The position numbers and the translations under genes were made by a program. Source: Phymatolithon calcareum (Eukaryota; Rhodophyta; Florideophyceae; Hapalidiales). From it: a stretch of 64,000 nt of DNA. The DNA lies in the NCBI GenBank assembly GCA_977006965.1, contig OZ345380.1, forward strand, positions 1,736,001 to 1,800,000, in the 5' to 3' direction. Shown here piece after piece: positions 30,147 through 41,300 of the stretch (within the stretch, counting starts at the first letter, position 1; every line of letters begins with the position of its first letter). The notes under the pieces are model-generated. The model ran no database searches and was not told the DNA's origin. It saw nothing but the letters and a program-made list of their open reading frames with translations.

Positions 30147-31212
30147 AGCTTTTGAGATAACTTTCTTTCGTGGAGGGGCTATAATCCTATGGTTCAGTAC
30201 TCTCATTGCTACAGGAATGTGTTATGTGGCACCCTCCCACATGCCGTGAATCAGTTCGGGTACCTCTCCTTCTAGGGACTTCGTCATGAAGATATCGATA
30301 TTGCTCTTACCATGGTTTGAGACAAATGTTGGTCTTGTTGTTGTCCTTGTTCTCCAGTTGAATTTTGCGGCCCGCGAAACAATCTTGTTCCCTCTCCGGT
30401 TTCCTGTGCGGTCCCAGTGCCTATGTCTTGCGTTAAGGTCACCGGGAGGACAAGGCGCCTTGTACCAGAGTATGGGGCCACAAGACGGCGCAGTACAACT
30501 GTACTATGGGCAGTTTAACCTTTTAAATCGTTCTGCTTCTCGCCCTATGCCGTGGTCCCCACATCAAGATGCAGCATTATCTCACTTATTCCTTAGTCTG
30601 AATTCTGTAACTCGCAACCTTTCTCCGGTTTACGGTGGATGGCGATGTATTGAAGGGGGCCATTTTCAATCCAATGGCCTCCGTTGCCAGACCAAAGAGA
30701 TATGAACTTGGCAAAGCAAAACCATGTCTAACAGAGACACAGTGGGTTTTGTGTGATCATTAATAGCATCGATAAATTCCTGAACGAGCGCCCACCGGAA
30801 CTGTACGGACGACAGAGTGCCTTGTTCACTTGGATGCACGGTGAATGTGACGCACCGGAGGTACTCGGAGAACCTGGCTGTGGTCATTCCACTGTTTGAA
30901 AATGAAGGAGCGATGGTATACTTGTTCCCCGTGGTAGACTTCCATAAATCTCTTTGCGCCCAACTCCTGAGGACGAATATTCCGAAAATTTTAGCCTCCG
31001 TCTTCCAATTCGTTTCAGCTTAGCGGATGCCAAAGCAACAATTGTTCGCAGGTACACTCGGCGAAACATTGTCATGATGGAATCGTACGGTGTGTGGAGC
31101 CCGATGTCACCTTTCTCGGATATAACATCTCTCTTTATAGTGCGAACTTTCCAGAACGGGGAATCCTTCCCCCAGTTGGACATAGAACTTGGCGCCCGAA
31201 CCATGGCACTCC

Positions 31213-31456
31213 ATGAGCAAAAATACTCTGCTCACGGTTTGGCGCAATGACATCAAGCTCCTCTTGCGATTATTGGTCCCAAGAACCATGCAGGGTGTAG
31301 GTGAGGGAGCCCGCAAGAGGCCGTTTGGCACCCAATGAGCGCACGTATTCGGCTCGCGGTCTGGCGTGATGACATCAAGTTCCCGGTGCGATGTTTGGTC
31401 TCAAGGGCCCTGTAAGACTTAGGCGAGAGTGCTCGGAAGAGGGCGTTTAGAGCTTC
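31213..31456. repeat. Two diverged tandem copies of a 122-bp unit
   Basis: ATGAGCAAAAATACTCTGCT starts unit 1 at 31213 and ATGAGCGCACGTATTCGGCT starts unit 2 at 31335. Both continue with GGTYTGGCGYRATGACATCAAG and a shared tail. Identity is roughly 70%. No coding interpretation. Confidence 0.7.
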
Positions 31457-32079
31457 TGAAGGTTGTATCGAAGCTTGTGTGCCCTTCTGAGGAGCATGTG
31501 ATCGCGACTGTAGACGATAAACAGGCGTTTCGCGATGAAGATTGGGAAGGATGAGCACTGTAAGCAGGCCTGGGCGGTACCGCGCTTTGCCGGTGTTGGC
31601 TCGGTTCAAGCTGCTCAGCGTCTGGAATGTCATCGTCAGCGTTCTCTGCCTTGACGTTGACAATGCGGACTGTCCTAACCTTAGTCTTCTTCAAGGGATG
31701 ACGAATCAGAACCCATTTCACGTGATGTGACATGCTCGTGAGACCATTGATTTTTCCCCGAGTACATTCTGAACCATACTACTCACCTTTTTTGACTTCG
31801 AAATGGCTCCGTATAGTCTGGAGCACTTCGCAAGACCGCTTACCGATGCTGCCTTGGTGTGTACTGATGTACCGACCGCGCGCGGCCGGTGTTTTTCTCC
31901 TGGAATGGCAGGTCTGGTACTTCTGAGTGACCAACATATTTTCGTTGCCAGCGCCGAACGAAGCGAATTTAAGGTAGTAGTGTGAATACTCCTCGCACAG
32001 AAGATAAGCCAGGCTTTACGAATGTGGCGTGAGCGATCTGTTTCGAATTTGCTTTATGGATTTTCGAGCTTTCAAATCG

Positions 32080-32158
32080 CCCCTCAATTGAGGGGGTTCG
32101 TAAAATAGACACTAGGGGAGTGACCTGCATAAAATGGGCCCATTTCTTGCAGGTCACT
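32080..32158. repeat. Two adjacent palindromes
   Basis: CCCCTCAATTGAGGGG (32080-32095) is perfect. AGTGACCTGCA (32119-32129) pairs exactly with 32148-32158 around the perfect inner palindrome AAATGGGCCCATTT (32132-32145). Confidence 0.9.
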
Positions 32159-32638
32159 GTGGAACTATTCCCACGTCTATTCGGGTTCATGCGTAAACAT
32201 TATGGTCCTCGCGAGGGCCTTCAGCGGTCCTCTTTTCAATGAAAAATTGAGGAGCCCTCTCAAGTGTGCTCTCCTCTCCTCACGAATAAAATGGGGACAT
32301 GTCCTCGCACTCGGGGAATTTTTGAGGAATTTTCCTTGCGAAATTGGCGGGTGCACCATTTCTGGGTGCATCCGAACGTTGAACGCAGTAATCCATGAAG
32401 AATACCAATCAACGAGGGGCGTCATAATACCGAATGTGAATGTTCGTCGCGAATAGCGATAGCATTCTCTCGTAAAGATAAAACGCGAAAACGAAAAGTA
32501 GCAATAGTTGACACTCTTTTCAATGTTAAAATAATGCCAACCATCTTGCAGGAGGTCCTGATCCCCTAATGGCTGTCTATTGATGTCCACTATTTGATAA
32601 GCACGAGCAGGGGAGAGCAGCTGCGCTGTATCGTAGTC

Positions 32639-32684
32639 GTCCTGAAGAACGTTTTTCCTACGTAGGAAAAGCGTTCTTCAGGAC
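32639..32684. repeat. 46-bp palindrome, no loop, one mismatched pair
   Basis: The half GTCCTGAAGAACG-T-TTTTCC-TA is followed by its reverse complement with a single substitution. Partial extension (TAGTC/GACTA) outside. Confidence 0.95.
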
Positions 32685-33703
32685 TAGGCGCCAGTTTCTT
32701 TTAACGAGTGATTCAAATGCGTAGCGTATGTAAAAAGTTGGTTGTAACAAGACACGCCACCCTTTTTCGCTGCATTAAAAAGGAATGGACAAAGGAGAGT
32801 CCAGAGCCAATCGCGTCTCTCTTCAAAGCCATTATTGTACTACTAGAGTAGGGCTAACGCTACTTACATTAGACACTCATGTGGTGCTCAATGTTGGCAT
32901 ACCCACTGTTTACATAGTATAACGTAAATCACAGTTGCACGCGTATTCCTGGTCGGGAGCACACTTGACATGGCCTATCTTAGCGGTCATATGGGCGACT
33001 TAAGTAACCTTTGGTACTCCGAAGTCAGAAATTGAAGGTAAGAAGTAAAAACATCTTTGCGCAAAGAAATAGTGGGTAGCACGCGTGGCAATCACAAACT
33101 TGTACTGTACTGCACACAGCAATGCGTTGCTCACCGATGGATCTGCTGCTTGATCCATGCGCACACTACTATTCATGCTGCTGTCCGCGTCATGCCCCTT
33201 GCAAGAGTTGGTCGTCAGAACCATGATTTGTCCAACTGCACACTGATATTACACTTTCCGAAGTGCCACTCGTTGGACAAGCAAGTCTGCAAAGCACAAG
33301 TACATTCAATATGTTGATGTGCTGGCATGTCGATAGATGAATCTTGGTCGTTCCCACGAACCGTTGTGTTCCAACGGAATGCTGAAAGGCTCCTGTAGAG
33401 CACCATCAAGTATACAGTTTTTAGACGGTTTGGTGTTTACACTGAAGCGTCGAAATCAGCCTGAGGTGGACTCTGTGCAGTCAGAAATTAGGGAAAAGAA
33501 GACTGGGAAAAGTGGCTCACTCTATTCAGCATGATTTTCAAAGAAATAAGCATCGCTTCCAATAGTTCGAAGGTCCTACGAAAAATGTCAAGTCTATCTC
33601 GAACGGTCCGGTACTATTAAAGCGATGGGGTGCGATACGTTCCAGTGGTCTACCTTCGTAGATCGCTGGAAGATCGACGTGCTGGTTTTCGTGTGATCCA
33701 TCT

Positions 33704-33738
33704 GATGAGAGCGCAGCATAATATGCTGCGCTCTCATC
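33704..33738. repeat. 35-bp perfect palindrome, 1-nt centre
   Basis: GATGAGAGCGCAGCATA, then A, then the exact reverse complement. Confidence 0.95.
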
Positions 33739-34226
33739 ATATTATGCTTATCACTAGCTAAATATTGCGCAAGAGGAACACACAAGCAAGCGGTAATCAT
33801 CGAACTCACAGCTACAATCAATTCCATCATGGAACGCTTCGGAGCGCTCTTAAATGATCACATTTCCCTCCCTCTCCCCTTCACACGCTCCTATTCACAT
33901 GATGGCTCCCGAATCGGCGTCCGTGGGGTATCATATCAGTGCTTTCGCTGCCGCTTGAATCCTTTTGCGCGATGTGGATTTGTCATGACCCTACCCCAGG
34001 GGCTCCCGCGCTGCCGTTGCAGGCTCGGGAATGGGATCCACTGCCGTGTGGAGCACCAACCATCTCTCCGGAAGCATCTTATTCTTCAGATAAAAAGACA
34101 TGGCTGAAGGGCTTACAATTCAAATTCTTGGATGCAGAACGAGCATCAACCCCTTAGTTGGGCACTGATATATCAATTATACTACTGAATCAAAAATCAT
34201 CAAGGAGATTTCTGTGGAAAATATCG

Positions 34227-34343
34227 ATGTATACGATATGTGATTATGGCTTTTCCAGTCACTGAATACTGACAGAAAATTACCGAAATTCGATAATTTT
34301 TATTATAGTGGCTGGAAAAGCCAGACGCACATATCGTATACAT
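34227..34343. repeat. Inverted repeat with 37-bp arms and 43-nt loop
   Basis: 34227-34263 (starts ATGTATACGATATGTG, ends GGCTTTTCCAGTCACT) matches the reverse complement of 34307-34343 at 33 of 37 positions. It directly abuts the next hairpin. Confidence 0.9.
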
Positions 34344-34393
34344 ATCAACATGTTACTGTCAAAAACTGATACATTGACAGTATCATGTTGATA
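34343..34393. repeat. Hairpin with 20-bp arms, one mismatch
   Basis: TATCAACATGTTACTGTCAA pairs with 34374-34393 at 19 of 20 positions around an 11-nt loop. Confidence 0.92.
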
Positions 34394-34954
34394 AGCTGAA
34401 GAATTATCATCATCGTGATGTTCAGCCCGATCCATACTGTAGTTCTGCTTCCCGTGTACGTATCCAAAGATCTCAATTGTCCCCCTCTTAGGGCAGGTGC
34501 AGTCGTCTGTAGCCGTGATCTCGTGTAACGATCGGAAATTGCAGAACTCTCGCCACGTAACTTCGTTTGTGATCGACACCGCATCAGGGGTCATTCGCTA
34601 CATAAGAAGGCGCTGTGGAACAAAACTTTTTGGTTTGCAACAATGTGGATGCAAGTCAATTCAGCAATCCTAAGTCAAAGATATACACGATCTCAGATTC
34701 CTCAAACACCGCCGGACATCAAGGGGTATAGTGTAACTAGTCGTGAGGTAATCAAACGCTCGTCGAAAAGGGCGCTAGGTTCCCGCCGGTGTTCTTCAAA
34801 TCTGCATCCTTTTTGCCAAGCACGATGTTCTTGAGTCTCGAAATTTGGTGGCGCTCTCGGCCTCCCGCCCGATTCGCCAACAAACACAATCCTTGAACTC
34901 CTGTCACGACCGCCGCATCTACGCTCGCTGAAGAACGCACTTACTCGGCCCGCC

Positions 34955-36703
34955 ATGGTGCTACCGCGGATAGCCCACCTACTCTCCGCCCTTCTTATCC
35001 TCCAGCTTTCCACTGATCTCGTCTTGGCCTCTCGTTGTTCTGTGAGTCTGGACTGCGATGATGCCCTCGCCTGTACGATCGATTTCTGCGAGCCGACGCG
35101 CGAGATATGTTACAACATTGCACGACCGTCATCTTCGAACTGCACGATCCCTGTTTTCAACACCACCGTTTTGCAAATCGCGAAGCAAGCGCGATCTCTC
35201 ACCCTGACGAAGAAGCTAAATATCATCGACATAGCCGCAACTCTCTTCCGCGATGTCAACCCGCATCGCAAGTTGCATGTCAACTTCCTTCGCGTTGACC
35301 CCGTCATCGCGTTGACCAAGCTTGCGAGCCGCGTGACGTCATCGAATATGACCGATTTTGACTTCCATCTGAAAATGGTCTCGATTTTCTCCTCCGTCGG
35401 TGATCTGCACAACTTGTATAAGCTGCCAGCACCTTTCTCAACAACCGCAGCGCTTATACCGATCACTCTGAGCGAGTTTCACGCCTTGAACGGTACCACT
35501 CTGCAGCTTCGCTATCTTGTTGGCGATGTCGCTCATGGCTTCACCTTTGCAAACCCGAATTTCACAATCGGCGTGGAGATCACGTCGTGGAATGGCCTTC
35601 CCATCTCCACCGCCATCTCCAGAACGATCGCAGACTTCGCCGGAACCGACCGCGAAGCAGCTCTCGTGCGCGGAATGCGCCTCCTCACCCGCCGATTTCT
35701 GGGCACGGAACACGCGCCGAAGCAATCTTCCGTCACGATTGGTTTCGTTGACGCGTTTGGGCATGCACAGACCGTGGTTGTGCCGTGGATTTACACCTCC
35801 GTTCCGTCGAAGAAAGAGCTCGGCGCAGACAATTTGAGCGATCATGTTTTCGCAAAGATGGTGCCTACAGTCTCTGGGGTAGTGCAAGTGATCCGCATCC
35901 GCGACTTCACACCAAGTTTCCTCCATATCACAGACTTCTTGACGGAGTTTCGGAGGCTCATTCTGGCCCCTTCCTCGAAGACTGGTGTCGTGATTGATGT
36001 ACGCGGGACGCGTGGAGGCTACGAGTGGCTCGCACCACAGGTCGTGAGCGCTTTCACATCGCGCTACATCTTGTCTTCCCAATTGGTAATGCGCACCACG
36101 AAATTTATGCTGGCTGCCGCGCGCGCAGTTCCGAGAATTTTCGTCCCGGACATGGCAACTACGCCACCGGGTATCGCGTCACCTCTCGACCTTTCTGAAC
36201 AACTCGGAGACGAATATTTCGGACGTACAGTCAGCTTTGCAGAGCTTGCCAATAGTTATACAGGACCGCGGTATGCAGGCCCTGTCATTGTGCTGACTGA
36301 CGCGGAGACATATGAGACGGCGGAATTATTCGTGGCCGCGGCGAAGGATAACTTTGCGGCCCTGATTGTAGGCGTAAATGCGGCAACAGGCGGCGGCGGT
36401 AGTCGTGTTTTCTCGACAGAGGCGTTTAATTACTATTTGCCGAATATGGTACCGCAACTTCCTGGTGGAGTTGTGATGAATTTTGCCGTTTATCGAATCG
36501 AGAGGACGGGGCAGTTTAATGGTGTCCCTATTGAACACTTTGGCATTCGGCCAGATATCAGATACTTCAGTTCGAAGCGAGATGTTGTTCAGAAGGATAG
36601 CGACTTGATGCAGTACCTCGGACGCAAACTATTGGAGGGGGCACCGCAAGCGTCAGTGGAGCCGGATATCACACCTGTTGCAAGTCCGGATACAGTTTTG
36701 TAA
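34955..36703 (+). CDS. Secreted S41 (tail-specific) peptidase-like protein with substituted nucleophile
   Basis: 582 residues from ATG 34955, with a signal peptide (about 1-25, IAHLLSALLILQLSTDLVLA). A small Cys-rich module follows (CSVSLDCDDALACTIDFCEP), like the CDDxxxCTxDxC repeats of protist secreted proteins. The C-terminal half has the S41 core: VVIDVRGTRGGYEWLAP (about 345-361), then IVLTDAETYETAELFVAAAK and the glycine strand NAATGGGGSRVF. In related S41 proteins the second motif reads TDAxxYSAxDxF, with Ser as nucleophile; here that position is Glu (E454). The Ser/Lys pair of classical CtpA enzymes is also missing. I infer a catalytically inactive, possibly binding, member. Several NxS/T sites suit passage through the secretory pathway. 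Upstream 100 bp is GC-rich. Confidence 0.75.
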   Translation: MVLPRIAHLLSALLILQLSTDLVLASRCSVSLDCDDALACTIDFCEPTREICYNIARPSSSNCTIPVFNTTVLQIAKQARSLTLTKKLNIIDIAATLFRDVNPHRKLHVNFLRVDPVIALTKLASRVTSSNMTDFDFHLKMVSIFSSVGDLHNLYKLPAPFSTTAALIPITLSEFHALNGTTLQLRYLVGDVAHGFTFANPNFTIGVEITSWNGLPISTAISRTIADFAGTDREAALVRGMRLLTRRFLGTEHAPKQSSVTIGFVDAFGHAQTVVVPWIYTSVPSKKELGADNLSDHVFAKMVPTVSGVVQVIRIRDFTPSFLHITDFLTEFRRLILAPSSKTGVVIDVRGTRGGYEWLAPQVVSAFTSRYILSSQLVMRTTKFMLAAARAVPRIFVPDMATTPPGIASPLDLSEQLGDEYFGRTVSFAELANSYTGPRYAGPVIVLTDAETYETAELFVAAAKDNFAALIVGVNAATGGGGSRVFSTEAFNYYLPNMVPQLPGGVVMNFAVYRIERTGQFNGVPIEHFGIRPDIRYFSSKRDVVQKDSDLMQYLGRKLLEGAPQASVEPDITPVASPDTVL

Positions 36704-38307
36704 AAGATTAGGCGGTCGTACTAGACTACTGTATATTATCTTTTGATCGAGCTGTATGGGTTTATAAAATTATTGAATTTTTGAGTACCAACTCGTCGAA
36801 AGCACCGTAGGCTGTACGATAGTGTGGCTTGTCTAACGCGATGCACAAGGTGCGGGACTCGTGGCGTCTTCCACGGCATTCGTAAGCAACGTTCTTCTCA
36901 TCTTCTTGCCTGGTATCACGCGCAGAAGAGATGTGCTGAGGATACGACTGAGAATTTGCGAATGTCCACCCAAATTGCACTTTCTTCAAGCATGATTTGG
37001 CATTAATGCACAACGCGGCACGAAGGCAAGGCGATGGGAACTGTAAAGGCCGCTATGCGGCAGATGGAATGCTGGTGCGCGATAACACCATACAAAGCAT
37101 TGGTTGCAAGTGCAAGCTCTTTCACGTTAGAGTGACGCATATTAGTGCGTGCGCCGAAGTTTAGTACGGAGGAGCGTCGAATATCGTCTGCACTGTGATG
37201 ATGCGATGTCCAGCCATGATTGACTGATGCCGTCAAGACTTCTTCTACCTCAGTCGATCAACTCCACAGCTTCGAAACGGAGGTCACCTGTTTTCACTGT
37301 CATCGCAGAAGCACAAATCCCCAGACATGACGATCTTCTGATGCTAAACGACAATCTTGATCGGCTTGCGGGGCACGTCGCAGACATGAATAAAGGTGCT
37401 TCAAACGTCCCTACGGCAATCCCTCTGTTATTTATATGACCTGCGGTGAATCATTTTGCTTGTGAGCTACAGTACTATACGCTCTTGCCATTCCCGTGTA
37501 AATCGTTCACGCATTGCACTCGAAGATGTTTCCTGGTAAAAGTGCCTTCGCGCACCAATGCGCTTATTTCGGTATGATACAGGCAGGAACGTTGAGGTTG
37601 CTGGTTCGAGTACTGTCACAAGCAAGAATTGAATTACGTTCCGCGAAGGGAACACGGATGTCGCCGTGTAGTGGCGTGCCGCAGTACTCGCGGGAAGCAG
37701 TTACGCGAGTACCCAGAATGAAATCAAGCTCGGGAAAAATGTAGAGGCTCCCTAGATGTTAAGTAACCTTAGTGTCACTCGAGATCCTGCAATAAACAAA
37801 CAAACATTATCGTCACAGCTTTTACATGCTCACTTAAGTTCTACAGTTCTGGCACCTAACGGAGATCAAGACTATGACATACGACAGCTGTATCTAAGAA
37901 TACACTATTCCTTTTTTGTAGAGAGAGGTGGAATGCAACCAGTAGTGTTCTACCAATGAAATAGTGTACAGAACACACTGTACACCTGCCCCTTTCGTTG
38001 GATAGATCATGAAATTGTGGAAGAAGAGTTCTGTCTCATCGGGAGAGGAGCATTGCTTTCTTTCCTACAGCTGTAGCTCACTTCCGCCGACCTGCTGTTT
38101 CCTTCGCTTCACCAGTCTTCGCGTCGACCCTGACATCACCGTCACATCTGCCTCCAGCGCGAGTGCCTTTGCGCCGGAACTTGTCGTCACCCCCACTCCG
38201 CCATCATTTCAGGTATCCCGTCGTAAACCTAACCAACGCAATTGCAATCGCTTCCGCCGCATCCTGGCGTAGCGCTTTTCGGATTCTTTCACAACGGTTG
38301 CATCGGC
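36704..38307. other. Intergenic, no supported gene
   Basis: Short frames only. It contains a hairpin at 37684-37712 (GTACTCGCG/CGCGAGTAC) and GTGTACAG-AACACA-CTGTACAC at 37964-37985. The last ~300 bp upstream of the NB-ARC gene is pyrimidine-rich and probably promoter and leader. Confidence 0.4.
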
Positions 38308-41300
38308 ATGGCGCTAGAAGTGAGCGGGCTTGTTTTGGGCGTCATCCCAGAGTTGCTCCAACAATTCAAAAGCCTTCAGGCACGACTTTCCAACTTCAAT
38401 CGAGGTCCTGCCAGGTACAACGACTTGAATGAGAGCCTCAACGTCATGACGAAACACGCGAAAAAAGTTCATGACATTTTGAAACAACACCCTGCGGCTA
38501 TCCCAATCCAAACTTCAGACATGTTTCGAAGTTCCCTGAATTCAGTTTACAATTGCCTCAAAGACTCCAATGACATCATGAGAATGCTTGCTAAGAAAGG
38601 AATGGCGGGAAGCAGCTCCAGGAAACGCAGGGCATTCGTTCGGCTTGTTCGAGGTGTGGCACGGGCCAATTCGAATGCAGACGTGATGTCAACTTTGGAG
38701 ACCCAAGTCGATAAAGCCTCCAAAACCCTGCAATCTCTCGTTGACCAACTGACTGTCTGCCTGAAGATAGACATCCAGGCACCCACCTCCGCTGCAGCGA
38801 ACACGGAGGCCAGGTATACGTGTGAAGGGAATACACCGTATCTCTTACCCACAGTCTCGTTGGACTTCGACAAGACGGACGCAAATAATGAACCTGTGAC
38901 ACCGGAAGGGAAGCTCAAACGCTCGGTGCTCATAGGCACGGAAGTCACTGCCGCCGCCGGTGTCACACCCGATGCGTTCGGCGTGGTCGGAATGGCCGGG
39001 GTCGGCAAAACAACCGCCTTGCAAGGCCTTGCTCACGACGAGGAAATTCGTAGTCGTTTTGTGGACGGCGTCCTCTACATGGCGCTTGGACAAGGAGCTA
39101 CTGAGCGCACTGCTATCGACGGCATTTCCAGGATCATGAAGACAACCGGGGCGGCTGATACAGACCACACTGTTGAGAAGTGCTCTTTGCTTTCTCACGC
39201 CGTGGACTATGCGGTCAAATGGTTTAAAAGTCGCGTATGCTTATTCCTTGTGGACGACATGTGGCCTACGGACAGTTGCGGAACGGGGTACCTCAGGGAG
39301 CTTCGGCAGCTCTTACGATCATGCCGGCAGAGCCGAATGGCAATTACTACCCGTAGTAATGCAATCGCCCTGAGCGCAGGACGAATCGTTGACTTCGACG
39401 TCAGAGCCCCTCATGGAGATGATTCCAGGAAAATTTTCATGAAGTACGCAACCGCTACATTACCTCAAGAGCCGCCGCCAGGGAATGACCTGGAACTCAG
39501 AAGCAGTGTTTCAACAATTCTCTCTCTTTGCGCCGGCCTTCCAATTGCTTTATCGATCGCGGGATCCGCTGTTGCTATGCGTGTGAAGACGTTGCGTGGT
39601 GATTTCGAAAGCGCATGCGACTCGTACGCTGCTGAGTTGGTTGATATGAAGAGCAGTCTTGCAGATGAGAAGAACACCGATGGGTCAAGTCTGAGTGCTT
39701 GCATTCAACTGAGTTTGAAGTACCTGCAAGATAAGTTCTCGAAGTGGAAGACAGATAATGCTTCCAATATACAGCACAGTATTATCGACCTGTACATGAG
39801 CCTATGTGTGCTGGCGAATCAGGCGTGCGTCCCCCTGTTAGTTCTTTCTCGGATGTGGCAGCTCGATGAGAAGTCTGCTCGGGATGTGGTGGATATGTTG
39901 TGCGATATGAGCCTCGCCAAGATTGATTATCCGAAACACACAACCGGGTGTATGGGAGAAGCAGGGCTAATGATCCATGATCTCCATCTTGAGTTCTGCA
40001 AGCGACAAGCAGGAAAAAACAACGTGCAAACTCTATGGCACAGTCGGCTTCTGGAAGGATATCTGGAACAAGATCAAAACACATGCGATAGCCCCTCGTT
40101 GAATGCACAGACACTGACAACAGTGCCATGTAGACCGTGGTGGTCTGAACCAGTTCCCAAAGACGGATACATCCATGGAAACGTTGCCAGGCATTTGTCA
40201 CTTTCCGGCTTGGTCACGGAGCTGGCATCGTTGTTGCTGGACGCTCGGTGGACTATTTTGCGGATGGAGATCGGCGGTATCCTGGCACTCACGAGTGACT
40301 TTGAGTGGCTGGAAAACAATGAAATCGGTGTTACACAATGCGACATCAATGGCAGTCTTAGGTTGATTTTGAAGGTGATCCGAGTATCGTGGGGCAGAGT
40401 ATCGGAAGGACCCAGTTCGTTCCTTTTTCAAGTATGCGGACGGCTGCATTCTGTGAGAAGGGATAACACATTTGTGGCTACATTTTTGAATAGCTTGGAG
40501 GCACACACTGCACGTCCGTATTTGCTTCCTGCAAGTTCATTTTTCCCAAATGTGCACCGGGCACCCGTGTTGGAGATACCTCTGGGTGGTGAATGTTGGT
40601 CGGTGGCGTGCTCTCCAAGTGGGCTCTATATTGCCGCAGGTGGACATTCATGCGATGTTGTCGTTCTGGGCGCAACTTGTGGCGAAATATTGGGAAGAAT
40701 GACAGGGCACTCTGGATTTGCCACGAGCATGGCGTTTGCAGGACCCAAAAAGATTGTCGTAGGATCGAGCGACAAGAAGGTGCGCGTCTGGGAGTGGGAG
40801 ACATCGAAAATGCCGTTACAGCTTCTCGTTGGCCACAAGGATTGCGTAAATTGCGTTGCTGTGAGCAGCGATACGAAATGGATATTCTCCAGTTCTGATG
40901 ATTGCACTGTGAGAAAATGGGACACGACTAGTGGAACCCAAATCGCAGAGTTTGTACAAGGCACCAGGGTCGGCTCACTTGCTGTTCAGGGAGACAATCG
41001 AACAGTTGCACTTGGTCTATACGGCGACGGCAATAAGGGTGACAAGAACGGAAAGTTGAAAGTGTTGGACGGCTGCACGGGATCAACGATATTTGAGTAT
41101 ACCATCAGACGGGGGTACGATGTGAATTGTCTCGCATTCAGTCCGAACGGCAGATGCTTAGCTGCAGGATTATCAGACAAGACAGTGCGGCTGCGGGATA
41201 CAACAACCTGGAGGAGAATTGGTGAAGCTCTTGAAGGGCATTTCGTGCTAGCAGATAGCATCGCCTTTAGTCCTAACGGCCAGCAAATTGCGTCTGCATC

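Larger units (their letters stand above)
27385..30890 (-). mobile_element. LINE-B, nearly complete ORF2 but decayed
   Basis: Minus-strand order: endonuclease region (GDLNARHRHWDRTGNRRGN near 30440, THE-like end near 30200), linker (FKSFWNKELDNLAKKQTRQY near 29500), reverse transcriptase (PISLLSPARKIIDLALDAYI near 28870; DLSAAYDSVPRD near 28700; GVPQGSPLSPCLYNIFMDTF near 28530; LLADDVQL near 28430) and the C-terminal region to 27385. Inactivating changes include CAA-to-TAA in the endonuclease end (GAT*HIPV versus GATQHRPV in LINE-A) and NYR-to-N*R at the RT start. It is interrupted by a 461-bp insert at 29686-30146. It belongs to the same broad family as LINE-A. Confidence 0.85.
30891..34954. 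other. Intergenic, no supported gene; palindrome-rich
   Basis: About 4 kb of short unrecognised frames. LINE-B ORF1 might be expected near 30890-31730 on the minus strand but nothing there can be recognised. Six strong inverted repeats are listed separately. Confidence 0.4.

Noticed and set aside
30884-31204. Minus-strand frame as LINE-B ORF1
   Set aside because: Position fits but no zinc-ribbon, coiled-coil or RRM-like segment matches LINE-A ORF1.
35438-36082. 214-codon minus-strand frame
   Set aside because: Antisense shadow of the S41-like gene.
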